A stretch of DNA of 46,580 nt from Chloroflexi bacterium HGW-Chloroflexi-8 (lineage in GTDB: Bacteria; Chloroflexota; Anaerolineae; Anaerolineales; Anaerolineaceae), in assembly GCA_002841995.1 (NCBI GenBank), contig PHBS01000007.1:1-46580 (forward strand). Reading direction: 5' to 3'. The translations under genes and the position numbers were made by a program. Numbering within the stretch: position 1 is the first letter of the stretch; every line of letters starts with the position of its first letter. Positions 10,038 to 18,148 of this stretch are shown here, one piece after another. The notes below the pieces were generated by a model, which worked only from the letters and a program-made list of their open reading frames with translations, ran no database searches and was not told the origin of the DNA.

Positions 10038-10043
10038 ATTATA
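10038..10043 (-). promoter_or_regulatory. Putative -10 element for the FprA-like gene
   Basis: TATAAT on the minus strand lies about 45 bases before the ATG at 9993. No good -35 hexamer was found at 16-18 bp, so this is a weak call. Confidence 0.35.
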
Positions 10044-10066
10044 TTACCAAATATCTGAACAATTTT

Positions 10067-10094
10067 TTGATGTATTTATTAGCTAGGTTATGCT
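10067..10094 (+). promoter_or_regulatory. Putative promoter of the M16 peptidase operon
   Basis: TTGATG (10067-10072) and TATGCT (10089-10094) are separated by 16 bp, about 55 bases upstream of the first M16 gene. An AGAGG SD precedes the ATG at 10149. Confidence 0.4.
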
Positions 10095-10148
10095 ATATTC
10101 AAAAAAAAATCACTGTTTCTTGTTGTATTTTTCGATTGCAGAGGTTAA

Positions 10149-11444
10149 ATGAGTTCATCTGTTTTTATGGAAAAACTTGATAATGGTTTGTCAATATTCT
10201 TAAAAGAGATTCACTCAGCCCCTATTATAAGTTGCTGGAATTGGTATCGGGTAGGAAGTCGGCTCGAAAAAAAAGGTTACACCGGGTTGTCCCATTGGGT
10301 AGAACATATGCAATTTAAAGGAACAAAGAAATTCTCTGGTGTTTATATGGATCGAATAATCGCCAGGGAGGGAGGATTGTGGAATGCATTTACTCATCTT
10401 GATTGGACAACTTATTATGAGACATTACCGGCAAATAAAATAGACATTGCTTTAGATTTTGAATCTGAAAGAATGCAAAACAGTACTTTTGACGAAATTG
10501 AATTTGAATCAGAAAGAACTGTGATTTTGTCTGAAAAAGAAGGAAAAGAAAACGATCCTTTATCCAGATTAAGTACTAACGTAACACGATCTGCTTTCGA
10601 ATATCATCCCTACCGGAATGAAGTAATAGGTGAAGAAGAAGATCTCAAACGGATAAAAAGGGATGATTTGTACGCCCATTATCGCAACCACTATCAACCT
10701 TCAAATGCACTCATCGCGCTAGCAGGGGATTTTGAAACAGATATCATCTTTGAAAAGATTCGTAAATTGTACGATCCGATTCCATCTAACTATATTCATA
10801 ATGAAAATATTCTGCCTGAACACACAATTCAAAGAAAGGAAGAGATTGAAATTCACGGGCCCGGAGATACTACTTTCATGCAAATTGCTTACAGGTCTCC
10901 AGCTGCCTCAGATCCTGATTTTTTTGCATATACCATTCTTGACAGCATTTTGACTGGGCCGGCCAGTCTCAATATGTTTGGAGGTGGAGGAACGTCGAAT
11001 AAAACCAGCAGACTTTATCAAAATCTGGTAGAAAAAGAATTTGCAGTAAGCGTTTATGGAGGATTACAGGCAACAATTGACCCACATTTATATGAAATTA
11101 CGGTCATTATTCATCCTGAAAAAAAGCCTGAGATTGTCCTGGATAGGATTGACATAGAAATCAATCGATTAATATCCAGCCGCGTAAAACGAAAAGAAGT
11201 AGAAAAGGCAATTAAACAAGCGACTGCATTATTCTCATATGGATTAGAAAATATAACAAACCAGGCTTTTTGGTTAGGGTATTCGGAGATGTTTGCGAAA
11301 TATGATTGGTTCATAAATTATATAGATCACTTGAAAGCCATCCGAATTGAAGATATTCAAAGAGTTGCCCAAAAGTATTTAAATCCTGACCATCGGGTGG
11401 TGGGATTATATATTCCGGAAAAAGACCAGGAAGTCCAAGTATGA
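10149..11444 (+). CDS. M16-family zinc peptidase, catalytic subunit
   Basis: This 431-residue protein is a member of the pitrilysin / mitochondrial-processing-peptidase family. It keeps the inverted zinc motif HWVEH (residues 49-53, HxxEH) and a Glu at about 129, the expected spacing of some 76 residues for the third zinc ligand, inside ESERTVILSEKE. Length fits a two-domain M16B/C subunit that pairs with a second subunit to form a closed chamber. The next gene is a paralogue without the zinc site and overlaps by 4 bases (ATGA), so the two are translationally coupled and probably form a heterodimer. No signal peptide is seen, suggesting cytoplasmic degradation of peptides or processing of small substrates. 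Confidence 0.93.
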   Translation: MSSSVFMEKLDNGLSIFLKEIHSAPIISCWNWYRVGSRLEKKGYTGLSHWVEHMQFKGTKKFSGVYMDRIIAREGGLWNAFTHLDWTTYYETLPANKIDIALDFESERMQNSTFDEIEFESERTVILSEKEGKENDPLSRLSTNVTRSAFEYHPYRNEVIGEEEDLKRIKRDDLYAHYRNHYQPSNALIALAGDFETDIIFEKIRKLYDPIPSNYIHNENILPEHTIQRKEEIEIHGPGDTTFMQIAYRSPAASDPDFFAYTILDSILTGPASLNMFGGGGTSNKTSRLYQNLVEKEFAVSVYGGLQATIDPHLYEITVIIHPEKKPEIVLDRIDIEINRLISSRVKRKEVEKAIKQATALFSYGLENITNQAFWLGYSEMFAKYDWFINYIDHLKAIRIEDIQRVAQKYLNPDHRVVGLYIPEKDQEVQV

Positions 11445-12739
11445 GTTCTGACACGATCAATTGGAAACACCTCCCAGGCGAAAACAATGTCAGCAGATTT
11501 GTCCTGCCGAATGGAATAATTGTCTTGTGTAAACCGGATTTCAATAGTCCTTCTATCGTGATCAGTGGTTTTTTGCATGGAGGGTCAATTCAGGACCCTG
11601 GAGATAAATTGGGGTTGGCGTCATTTACTTCTTACGCCTTAATGCGAGGCACCGTTTTTCGGAACGTTAAGCAAATTTATAATGATCTCGAATCAATCGG
11701 CGCTAGTTTTGGATTTGGGGCAAGCGTTCAAACTACAAGTTTTGGCGGCAAGTGTCTAAGCGAAGATCTTCCTTTATTAATGAAAACTCTTACTGAATCT
11801 TTACTTTATCCGGTATTTCCTGTTACACAGGTTAGAAAATTAAAAACCCAAATTATAAGTGGCCTACAACAAAGAGAACAAGATACAGGTGAAGTCGCAT
11901 CCTTACGATTTGATGAAATCTTGTTTCCAAATCATCCTTATGGCCGACCGGAAGATGGTTATGTGGAAACAGTTCAAAGAATTTCACAAAAAGATTTGAT
12001 TAACTTTCACAAACGCACTTACGGACCCAAAGGCATGGTTATCGTTTTCGCAGGATCTATTGAAATTCAGAGAGCAAACGATCTGGTTTACGAAGCCTTG
12101 GGAGGTTGGGAAAATATGGATTGGCAACCACCACCAGAAGTTCCTTATTATTCTCCCTTAAGTGAGACAGTAGAAGAATTTATCCCAGTTGAGGGAAAAT
12201 ATCAAATGGATCTCATCATGGGTTGTCATGGCCCCGCCCGATTATCGGATGATTACCTTGCAGCGTCTATTGGTAATAATATTTTAGGCCAATTTGGTAT
12301 GATGGGAAGAATTGGTAATGAAGTCAGAGAAAAATCCGGATTGGCATATTACGCATCAACAAGTCTTAATTCCTGGATGCAAGGTGGTTCCTGGGAAATT
12401 ACTGCTGGCATAAATCCAATAAATTATAAAAAGGCAACCGAGATTATTATCAATGAGTTAATCCGATTTGTTGATGAGCCAGTTAATGACGAGGAATTAG
12501 AAGATGCCAAATCTAGTTATATTGGATCACTACCCCTTTCGGTCGAATCCAATAATGGTGTTGCGAGTGCAATATTAAGAATGGAAAGATTTGGGCTTGG
12601 CTTAGATTATTTACAAAAATTCCCGGAAAATATTGAAAAAATCTCAAAACAAGATATCCAGAATACGGCACAAAAATATATAAATCCAAAAAAATTGGCG
12701 ATAATCAGCGCTGGTCCGCGCAGTTCAGAAAAGAACTGA
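11441..12739 (+). CDS. M16-family peptidase-like, non-catalytic subunit
   Basis: This is a 432-residue paralogue of the preceding gene. At the position of the zinc motif (about residues 61-65) the sequence is SFTSY, so HxxEH is gone and it cannot bind catalytic zinc. It keeps the Arg/Tyr-type substrate-binding stretch REKSGLAYYASTSL, which the catalytic partner lacks (there LVEKEFAVSVYG). This complementary split is the classic alpha/beta arrangement of two-subunit M16 enzymes. It starts inside the stop codon of the upstream gene, and acpS follows 22 bases downstream. Confidence 0.9.
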   Translation: MSSDTINWKHLPGENNVSRFVLPNGIIVLCKPDFNSPSIVISGFLHGGSIQDPGDKLGLASFTSYALMRGTVFRNVKQIYNDLESIGASFGFGASVQTTSFGGKCLSEDLPLLMKTLTESLLYPVFPVTQVRKLKTQIISGLQQREQDTGEVASLRFDEILFPNHPYGRPEDGYVETVQRISQKDLINFHKRTYGPKGMVIVFAGSIEIQRANDLVYEALGGWENMDWQPPPEVPYYSPLSETVEEFIPVEGKYQMDLIMGCHGPARLSDDYLAASIGNNILGQFGMMGRIGNEVREKSGLAYYASTSLNSWMQGGSWEITAGINPINYKKATEIIINELIRFVDEPVNDEELEDAKSSYIGSLPLSVESNNGVASAILRMERFGLGLDYLQKFPENIEKISKQDIQNTAQKYINPKKLAIISAGPRSSEKN

Positions 12740-12761
12740 AAAGTAAAAGGAAAGAAAGATT

Positions 12762-13127
12762 ATGATCCGCAATGGAGTTGATCTAGTTGAAATTAGCCGA
12801 TTTGAAAATCTAAACCCAAAAATTTTCGCCAGATTCATAGAACGAGTCTATACAGACGCAGAAAAAGAAATTTGTGAAAATCGATATATATGCCTTGCGG
12901 GTAGGTTTGCAGCTAAAGAAGCAGTCTCGAAGGCATTGGGGACTGGTATTGGAATTATACGTTGGAAAGATGTAGAAATTTTACGTGGTAATCTGGGTGA
13001 ACCAATTTTGATATTGCATAATAAAGCACTTGAAATTGCAGAAGAGTACCATCTTACAAATTGGTCAATCAGCATTAGTCATGGGAAAGAAATCGCTATT
13101 GCTTTTGTAATCGCATCCAGTCCTTAA
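12762..13127 (+). CDS. acpS: Holo-[acyl-carrier-protein] synthase
   Basis: AcpS (121 residues) transfers 4'-phosphopantetheine from CoA to a serine of apo-ACP, activating fatty-acid synthesis. Both Mg-binding signatures are present: GVDLVEI with D7, and GRFAAKEAVSKALGTG with E53. Length is normal for the trimeric bacterial enzyme. An AAAGGAAAG SD precedes the ATG, and it probably shares the M16 transcript. Confidence 0.95.
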   Translation: MIRNGVDLVEISRFENLNPKIFARFIERVYTDAEKEICENRYICLAGRFAAKEAVSKALGTGIGIIRWKDVEILRGNLGEPILILHNKALEIAEEYHLTNWSISISHGKEIAIAFVIASSP

Positions 13128-13179
13128 AGAAGGATCTAAAATTAATATCATCTTTCGATTAACCATTCGAAGGGTCGGG

Positions 13180-13185
13180 TACAAT
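13180..13185 (+). promoter_or_regulatory. Putative -10 element, near-leaderless start
   Basis: TACAAT ends 9 bases before the ATG at 13195, so transcription would begin about 3 bases before the start codon. There is no clear -35. GAGAAG between them could instead act as a poor SD on a longer transcript. Confidence 0.35.
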
Positions 13186-13194
13186 TAGAGAAGT

Positions 13195-13869
13195 ATGAAA
13201 ATCCTTGCGGTGAGTGATGTTGAATTAGGTTTCATTTATCAGCCTCAAATTCAAGAACGCTTCGAAGATGTTGACTTAATGATCGGGTGTGGCGATCTGC
13301 CAAGTTATTATCTTGAATTTATGGTCTCCACTTTGAATATACCAATGTATTACGTCAATGGAAACCATGTTTACCGATCAGAAACACTCACTGGTGAAGA
13401 AAAGAAATTTCCATGGGGAGCTACAAACATTCACCGTCGTTGTATAGTCGATGATACAGGTGTTTTGATTGCAGGCGTGGAAGGAAGCCTGCGATATAAT
13501 CTTTCTGACTACCAATACACTCAAACAGAAATGTGGAATCACGTTTATTCATTACTTCCACGTCTGCTCTTTAATAAAATCCGATACGGTAGATATCTGG
13601 ATATCTTCGTTTCCCATGCTCCCCCCTGGAAAATTCACGACCAAGATGATTTGCCCCATCAAGGAATAAAAGCATTTCGATGGTTCCTGGATGTTTTCAA
13701 ACCTGTTTATCATTTGCATGGACATGTTCATATTTACAGGAATGATTCGATTTCTAAAACCCGTTTCAACCAAACCGACGTCATTAATTGTTATGGATAT
13801 AAAGAGATTCTATTTGATATGGAACCGGTTATTTCAGGATTAAAGAGAAAACCTTTCAATAAGTACTAA
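13195..13869 (+). CDS. Calcineurin-like metallophosphoesterase
   Basis: This is a 224-residue binuclear-metal phosphoesterase. Family blocks appear in order: D8-x-E10 (SDVELGF) at the position normally DxH, GCGD (about 31-34), GNHV (usually GNHD), VSHAPP and LHGHVHIYR. The metal-binding His of the first motif is therefore replaced by Glu, and the Asp of GNHD by Val, while the remaining ligands are intact. It could be a phosphodiesterase or protein phosphatase of unknown substrate. Its 3' end overlaps the convergent small gene by 4 bases. Confidence 0.85.
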   Translation: MKILAVSDVELGFIYQPQIQERFEDVDLMIGCGDLPSYYLEFMVSTLNIPMYYVNGNHVYRSETLTGEEKKFPWGATNIHRRCIVDDTGVLIAGVEGSLRYNLSDYQYTQTEMWNHVYSLLPRLLFNKIRYGRYLDIFVSHAPPWKIHDQDDLPHQGIKAFRWFLDVFKPVYHLHGHVHIYRNDSISKTRFNQTDVINCYGYKEILFDMEPVISGLKRKPFNKY

Positions 13870-14093
13870 TATGTCCGAGTTCCGATCCAGATATGATCAG
13901 GTGATATCGCCAGGTTAAATTTCACTTCCATATTAATGCCGATTTCAAAGACAATGTCTTTAAGTTTAGGATGAACAAAACATAAAGTAGGCTGGCTTCC
14001 ATATTTTTGTTGGTAATAATCTGCCGCTTGATGAATTTTTTCAATGAGATTTCTTTGTGGGTCATTATCAAACCAAAGCATTCCAGTTTTCAT
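13866..14093 (-). CDS. Conserved small protein (75 aa), partner of the FtsK-like gene
   Basis: I do not recognise a named family. The 75-residue product begins MLWFDNDPQR after a short lead (MKTG), has an amphipathic helical stretch (LIEKIHQAADYYQQKYG) and a compact CFVHPKLKD segment. There is no signal peptide or membrane segment. GGAGG lies 5 bases before the ATG at 14093, and the gene begins 17 bases after the FtsK-like gene, so the two form an operon. My impression is that similar pairs occur in Chloroflexota genomes, which I cannot verify here. A good SD, operonic placement and plausible composition support a real gene. Confidence 0.75.
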   Translation of the reverse strand: MKTGMLWFDNDPQRNLIEKIHQAADYYQQKYGSQPTLCFVHPKLKDIVFEIGINMEVKFNLAISPDHIWIGTRTY

Positions 14094-14110
14094 TCATTCC
14101 TCCGTTGTCA

Positions 14111-14920
14111 TTAACATTGCAATTTTGGTGCCCAAAATCTGATCCATTCAGAACCTATTTTTGTGACGTAATGACGATTTGGGAAAAGTGTATCTAAAAT
14201 TGGGCTGGGAATATGTCCAGAGAGTTTCGGGTGAAGGTTTGATTCGATTTTCCCAAATATTTTTGTTGAAAATTGACCAAGCACTTGGTTTGTTCGATTG
14301 CATTTACTGATATCAAGACCTGATATCGTCCAAATATTTACTCTGGAACCATATTTAACCAGCCATTCAAAATTCATCCGGGTCTGGATATCCAATTGAT
14401 CGATAATGGAATAATCATCAAGAAACAAGATAATCGACGCTCCCCATTGTCTTCCATTTAATCGATGCTCCACTTTTTGGGCCAGATAAATAATCCAATC
14501 TTCTGCTTCTATTTCGTCACTTCCTACAACTCCACCACAAAAATCATAATTTGGATCTCCTTCTGCTATCAAATTCATCCAAAGGTCCGGATGATTCGAA
14601 ATCATGATGTATTGGATATCTTCATTGGAATTTACAAGGCATATCGATTTAATCATTGTCAACATGAGTTTTTGAATTGATGGGATATGATCATTAATCA
14701 ATAATAAAGAACCAATCTTTGAATCTTTCCAATCAAAATAAACTGGCAATTCATCACCTGCCAATCCCAAAAAAATCGAATGAGCAGGCATTTGTTCAAC
14801 TCTTTGAATGACTTGGTCAAAAGAGAACTCATTAACATATGGCCCATTATTTTCGGTATTGTTGATTATTTTTGGTAGTAATTGTCTAGATTGAAATTGT
14901 GAAAGTTGAAGAGCAGCCAT
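14111..14920 (-). CDS. FtsK/HerA-like ATPase-fold protein with degenerate P-loop
   Basis: This 269-residue protein looks like the C-terminal motor domain of FtsK/SpoIIIE. A strand GSLLLINDHIPSIQKLM (about 70-86) sits where FtsK has its GxxGxGKS/T loop, but the glycines and the GK(S/T) are missing. A Walker-B-like SIILFLDDY follows at about 162-170, then WLVKYGSRVNIWTISGLDIS, which parallels the FtsK stretch 'GRAAGIHLILATQRP', and a C-terminal LSGHIPSPILDTLFPNRHYV segment. It probably cannot hydrolyse ATP and may be a structural or regulatory RecA-fold protein. GGAGG precedes the ATG at 14920. It is first in a two-gene operon behind a near-consensus promoter with LexA-like boxes. Fold assignment is inference; function is unknown. 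Confidence 0.6.
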   Translation of the reverse strand: MAALQLSQFQSRQLLPKIINNTENNGPYVNEFSFDQVIQRVEQMPAHSIFLGLAGDELPVYFDWKDSKIGSLLLINDHIPSIQKLMLTMIKSICLVNSNEDIQYIMISNHPDLWMNLIAEGDPNYDFCGGVVGSDEIEAEDWIIYLAQKVEHRLNGRQWGASIILFLDDYSIIDQLDIQTRMNFEWLVKYGSRVNIWTISGLDISKCNRTNQVLGQFSTKIFGKIESNLHPKLSGHIPSPILDTLFPNRHYVTKIGSEWIRFWAPKLQC

Positions 14921-14932
14921 TTTTAAACCTCC

Positions 14933-14976
14933 AGAATATTTGTTCTATTATAGAACATTTATTCTTATTTCGTCAA
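14933..14976 (-). promoter_or_regulatory. Promoter with two LexA-like boxes
   Basis: On the minus strand, TTGACG (14976-14971) is followed after 18 bp by a perfect TATAAT (14952-14947). Two 14-bp boxes flank the -10: AGAATAAATGTTCT (14965-14952) and AGAACAAATATTCT (14946-14933). Each differs by one base from the Gram-positive LexA core GAAC-N4-GTTC, and their centres are 19 bp apart. Together they form a 33-bp near-palindrome. The second box abuts the GGAGG SD (14932-14928). A repressor bound here would block RNA polymerase. LexA itself is inferred; any dyad-binding repressor is possible. Confidence 0.7.
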
Positions 14977-15133
14977 GAGGCAATAAATTAGCAATTTATA
15001 TTAAAATAAGGTATGCTTAATCAAAATCTAAGAATAAAGCCCTATTCAAATCCCATCCAACTTACAAAATAAGTTAAAATTATTTGCAGATATGATTACA
15101 AATTAATTACCCTGGTCGCAAAAGGAGGTTGAC

Positions 15134-15691
15134 GTGATTAAAGAAACCATCAAAGATGCTGAATCACGCATGAAAGGTGCGGTTCATACTCTGGAAGAAG
15201 ATTTAGCTGGAATTCGAACAGGTCGGGCAAACCCTGCCCTGGTTGAAAGAATTGAAGTTGAATATTATGGTTCACCAGTACAATTAAATCAATTAGCGAC
15301 GATTAGCATCCCAGAACCCAGACAAATATTAATCCGGCCATTCGATGCAACTTCCATTAAGGTAATCGAACGAGCAATCATTGCATCAGACCTGGGGATT
15401 ATGCCAAATAATGATGGTAAAGTCATTCGATTAAATCTTCCCCCACTCAATGAAGAAAGACGAAGAGAACTGGTTAAAGTTACAAACACACGTCTGGAAG
15501 AAGCCCGGGTTGCTTGTAGAAATGTACGCAGGGATGTCATCAAAGACTTAAAAGAGTATGAAAAAGAAAAACTTATATCAGAAGATGACCTAAAACGCGC
15601 TGAAGAGGAGTTACAAAAAGTAATTGAATTTTTTATTGATGAAATAGAAAATGTTGGAGAACGTAAAAACGCAGAAATAATGGAAGTTTAG
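15134..15691 (+). CDS. frr: Ribosome recycling factor
   Basis: RRF (185 residues) splits post-termination ribosomes together with EF-G. The domain I helices with GIRTGRANPALVERIEVEYY, TISIPEPRQILIRPFD and the conserved LPPLNEERRRELVK are present, and length is standard. The start is a GTG at 15134 with GGAGG 5 bases upstream; no ATG lies closer. uppS and cdsA follow with tiny spacing. pyrH, the usual upstream neighbour, is about 11 kb away. Confidence 0.97.
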   Translation: MIKETIKDAESRMKGAVHTLEEDLAGIRTGRANPALVERIEVEYYGSPVQLNQLATISIPEPRQILIRPFDATSIKVIERAIIASDLGIMPNNDGKVIRLNLPPLNEERRRELVKVTNTRLEEARVACRNVRRDVIKDLKEYEKEKLISEDDLKRAEEELQKVIEFFIDEIENVGERKNAEIMEV

Positions 15692-15699
15692 CTCACCTT

Positions 15700-16458
15700 A
15701 TGGCATCAAATTCAACTCCTTCTGAAATTAAATTGGAAATTGTCCCTCAACATATTGCGATTATCATGGATGGTAATGGCAGGTGGGCAACAAAACGTGG
15801 CCTTCCACGTCTGGCCGGTCATCGAGCTGGTACCGAGAATTTAAGGCGTGTCATTCGTGCTTGTGTCGAATTTAATGTCAAGTACCTGACAATTTATGCA
15901 TTTTCGACCGAGAATTGGGCAAGACCAGTGGATGAAGTAGAAGGATTGATGCACATTCTGGAAGAAGTCATCGATAAAGAGTTGGATGAACTTGATAAAG
16001 AAGGTGTGCAATTAAAGCACATTGGAAGATTGGAACAGTTATCATCAACTTTACGAAAAAAGGTTGAAAGATCGATCGAAGTCACTAAAGACAATAATCG
16101 CTTAACTTTATGTATCGCCTGGAATTACGGTGGACGGGACGAAATTGTCCACGCAATTCAAAATATGATTAAGGATGGCATTAAACCGGATCAAGTAAAT
16201 GATGCTCTGGTCAGCAAATATCTATTTACCGCAGGAATTCCAGACCCGGATTTGATCATTCGCACTTCTGGAGAAATGCGAATTAGTAATTTTCTAATTT
16301 GGCAGGGATCGTATTCTGAATGGTATTTCACTCAGACATTATGGCCTGATTTTGACCGGGAAGAATTATTCAAAGCGTTGATCGTCTTCAACCAAAGAGA
16401 CCGCCGATATGGCCGCTTATCTGAATGTGCTGAAGAAGATGAAAACAATGCTGGTTAA
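15700..16458 (+). CDS. uppS: Undecaprenyl diphosphate synthase (isoprenyl transferase)
   Basis: UppS (252 residues) extends farnesyl diphosphate with eight cis isoprene units, giving the lipid carrier for peptidoglycan and surface glycans. It shows IIMDGNGRWA with catalytic D24, LTIYAFSTENWARP, and the C-terminal DLIIRTSGEMRISNFLIWQG with the YSEWYFTQTLWPDF block. It begins 8 bases after frr, and its end overlaps cdsA by 11 bases. Confidence 0.97.
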   Translation: MASNSTPSEIKLEIVPQHIAIIMDGNGRWATKRGLPRLAGHRAGTENLRRVIRACVEFNVKYLTIYAFSTENWARPVDEVEGLMHILEEVIDKELDELDKEGVQLKHIGRLEQLSSTLRKKVERSIEVTKDNNRLTLCIAWNYGGRDEIVHAIQNMIKDGIKPDQVNDALVSKYLFTAGIPDPDLIIRTSGEMRISNFLIWQGSYSEWYFTQTLWPDFDREELFKALIVFNQRDRRYGRLSECAEEDENNAG

Positions 16459-17257
16459 AAGAATTATTACTGCCCTGATAATCACGATTGTCGGCGTAAC
16501 ATTTATTTTTATTGGGGGATGGCCTTTTGTATTTTTTATTTCCATCATTTTGGCAGTTGCTTCATGGGAATATTGGAATATGTATCGAAAAGGTGGTTAT
16601 TCCCCAAATGCAGCTGTAATTTTCGCTGCAGTTGTTTTACTCGCAATCATGCGGTTTCAAAAAGGATTTGAAGGCGGGGATATTATTATCACTGGTGCGG
16701 TCCTGACTGCTATGGCATTTCATACAATAAGTTATGAATTAGGCCAACCCAATACGTCACTGGATTTTGGTATTACCTTGGGCGGCATTTTATATATTGG
16801 CTGGCTGGGAAGTTATTTAATCTCAATTCGATTTTTGCCAGATGGACTATGGTGGTTATTACTCACAATTCCTACGGTTGGAATTTCAGATGGAGGTGCA
16901 TTTCTAATTGGCACCCGTTGGGGAAAAAATAAAATTGCGCCCAGATTAAGCCCCAAAAAAACTTGGGAAGGATATCTTGGAGGAGTAATTTTCGGATTAA
17001 TCGGTGGAGCACTATTAGGTGCGCTTTGCCATCAAAATGCTCCTCAAATTACTATTTTTCATGGATTGATATTAGGAGCAATAGTAAGTTTCCTGACACC
17101 ATTGGGGGATTTAGGGGAAAGTATGTTAAAACGTCAGTTTGATTTGAAAGATTCAAGCAATTTATTGCCTGGGCATGGCGGGTTTATGGATCGAATCGAT
17201 TCATGGTTATGGGCAGCATGTTTGGGTTACTACACAATCGTTTGGTTTTTTATTTAA
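16448..17257 (+). CDS. cdsA: Phosphatidate cytidylyltransferase
   Basis: This is a membrane enzyme making CDP-diacylglycerol from phosphatidate and CTP. The product is 269 residues from the ATG at 16448 (MLVKRIITAL), with several hydrophobic helices. The CDS signature is clear near the C-terminus: RWGKNKIAPRLSPKKTWEG, then FLTPLGDLGESMLKR and DLKDSSNLLPGHGGFMDRID. An alternative ATG at 16439 (MKTMLVKR) is possible; neither has a strong SD, as expected for coupling with uppS, whose stop lies 11 bases inside. A terminator hairpin follows. Confidence 0.94.
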   Translation: MLVKRIITALIITIVGVTFIFIGGWPFVFFISIILAVASWEYWNMYRKGGYSPNAAVIFAAVVLLAIMRFQKGFEGGDIIITGAVLTAMAFHTISYELGQPNTSLDFGITLGGILYIGWLGSYLISIRFLPDGLWWLLLTIPTVGISDGGAFLIGTRWGKNKIAPRLSPKKTWEGYLGGVIFGLIGGALLGALCHQNAPQITIFHGLILGAIVSFLTPLGDLGESMLKRQFDLKDSSNLLPGHGGFMDRIDSWLWAACLGYYTIVWFFI

Positions 17258-17263
17258 AAAGAA

Positions 17264-17287
17264 ACCGGCGCGTTTTCTCGCGCCGGT
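17264..17287. terminator. Bidirectional terminator between cdsA and SIMPL gene
   Basis: A 9-bp G+C-rich stem (17264-17272 with 17279-17287) has a 6-base loop. On the minus strand it is followed by TTCTTTTT, a good tail for the SIMPL gene. On the plus strand the tail is poor, so it may only assist termination after cdsA. Confidence 0.8.
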
Positions 17288-17307
17288 ATTAGGAAAAGGA
17301 TTCTCTT

Positions 17308-18018
17308 TTACTTTATTCCGTAACTAAGAAATGCATCTGCAGTAATCAATAGTTGTCCTGAAGCAATTGGTGTTGAAGACATGTTGGCGGAATATCCACC
17401 ACCCTTGGCATCATACATCGGGGTTACAGTACCAGATGAATTGACGTTAATGTTCATTAATTCACCTAATTCCACACCTGCAGCATTTGCAATTTCAGTT
17501 GCTCTTTCTTTGGCATTTTCAATTGCCAAACGACGAGCTTCGGTTTCAGCGGTTTTTCGATCCTGTACGTCGAATGAAATTCCATTGATTTGATTTGCGC
17601 CGCCTTTTACCACAGCATCCAGCATTTCGCCCAACTTAGCCAAATCCCGAACTTTGACATATACCGTGTTTTCTACAACATACTGCATTTCTAAAGGTTG
17701 CCCATTCTGGTCATAATTCTGCATTGGATAAACATTAAATGCTATTGTTTGTATGTCTTTAGGATCCAGACCTAGCCCTGAAAGCACTGTTGAAATGGAT
17801 TGTGCTTGTTTATTATTGTCACTTAAGGCAGTTCCAACATCCGCAGCCTGACTTCGGGTACCGACATAGACGTATGCGATATCTGGGACTAAATAAACTT
17901 CGCCAGTTCCTGAAACACTAATTGTTCTTGTCATATCTCCCTTTGAACTTCCTGCTGAACATGCGCTCAAAATTCCAACGAGCATGACGAATATTAAGAC
18001 AATATTTATTTTTTTCAT
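17308..18018 (-). CDS. SIMPL-domain (DUF541) lipoprotein
   Basis: A 236-residue exported protein. The N-terminus is a lipoprotein signal (MKKINIVLIF... GILSAC, lipobox Cys20). The rest is a SIMPL/DUF541 domain: TISVSGTGEVYLVPDIAYV, a central FNVYPMQNYDQNGQPL segment, GISFDVQDRKTAETEARRLA, and a C-terminal strand. SIMPL proteins are periplasmic or surface proteins that form oligomeric barrels; their function is poorly defined. GGAGG precedes the ATG. An unusual long inverted repeat lies just upstream. Confidence 0.9.
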   Translation of the reverse strand: MKKINIVLIFVMLVGILSACSAGSSKGDMTRTISVSGTGEVYLVPDIAYVYVGTRSQAADVGTALSDNNKQAQSISTVLSGLGLDPKDIQTIAFNVYPMQNYDQNGQPLEMQYVVENTVYVKVRDLAKLGEMLDAVVKGGANQINGISFDVQDRKTAETEARRLAIENAKERATEIANAAGVELGELMNINVNSSGTVTPMYDAKGGGYSANMSSTPIASGQLLITADAFLSYGIK

Positions 18019-18081
18019 TTTACCTCCAAAAAGTATGAATTATTTGCACATAGGACGATGAACAATCAAAATTAGTTCCAA

Positions 18082-18135
18082 TGTTATCAAAAATTCGACT
18101 AATGCAAATTTGCAAAAATCGAATTTTTGATAACA
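18082..18135. repeat. 17-bp inverted repeat with a 12-bp palindrome in its loop
   Basis: Perfect 17-base arms (18082-18098 and 18119-18135) enclose 20 bases that contain the perfect palindrome TGCAAATTTGCA (18103-18114). It lies 14 bases beyond the stop of the LiaF-like gene and 64 bases before the SIMPL start. It could end the upstream transcript, but no T-tract follows on either strand, so an operator or cruciform is also possible. Confidence 0.85.
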
Positions 18136-18148
18136 ATAAAATACTGGA

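Noticed and set aside
14977-15133. Possible frr promoter (TATGAT near 15091) and small AACTTA/TAAGTT hairpin
   Set aside because: No -35 at suitable spacing, and the hairpin is short and A+T-rich; nothing firm can be called in this gap beyond the frr SD.
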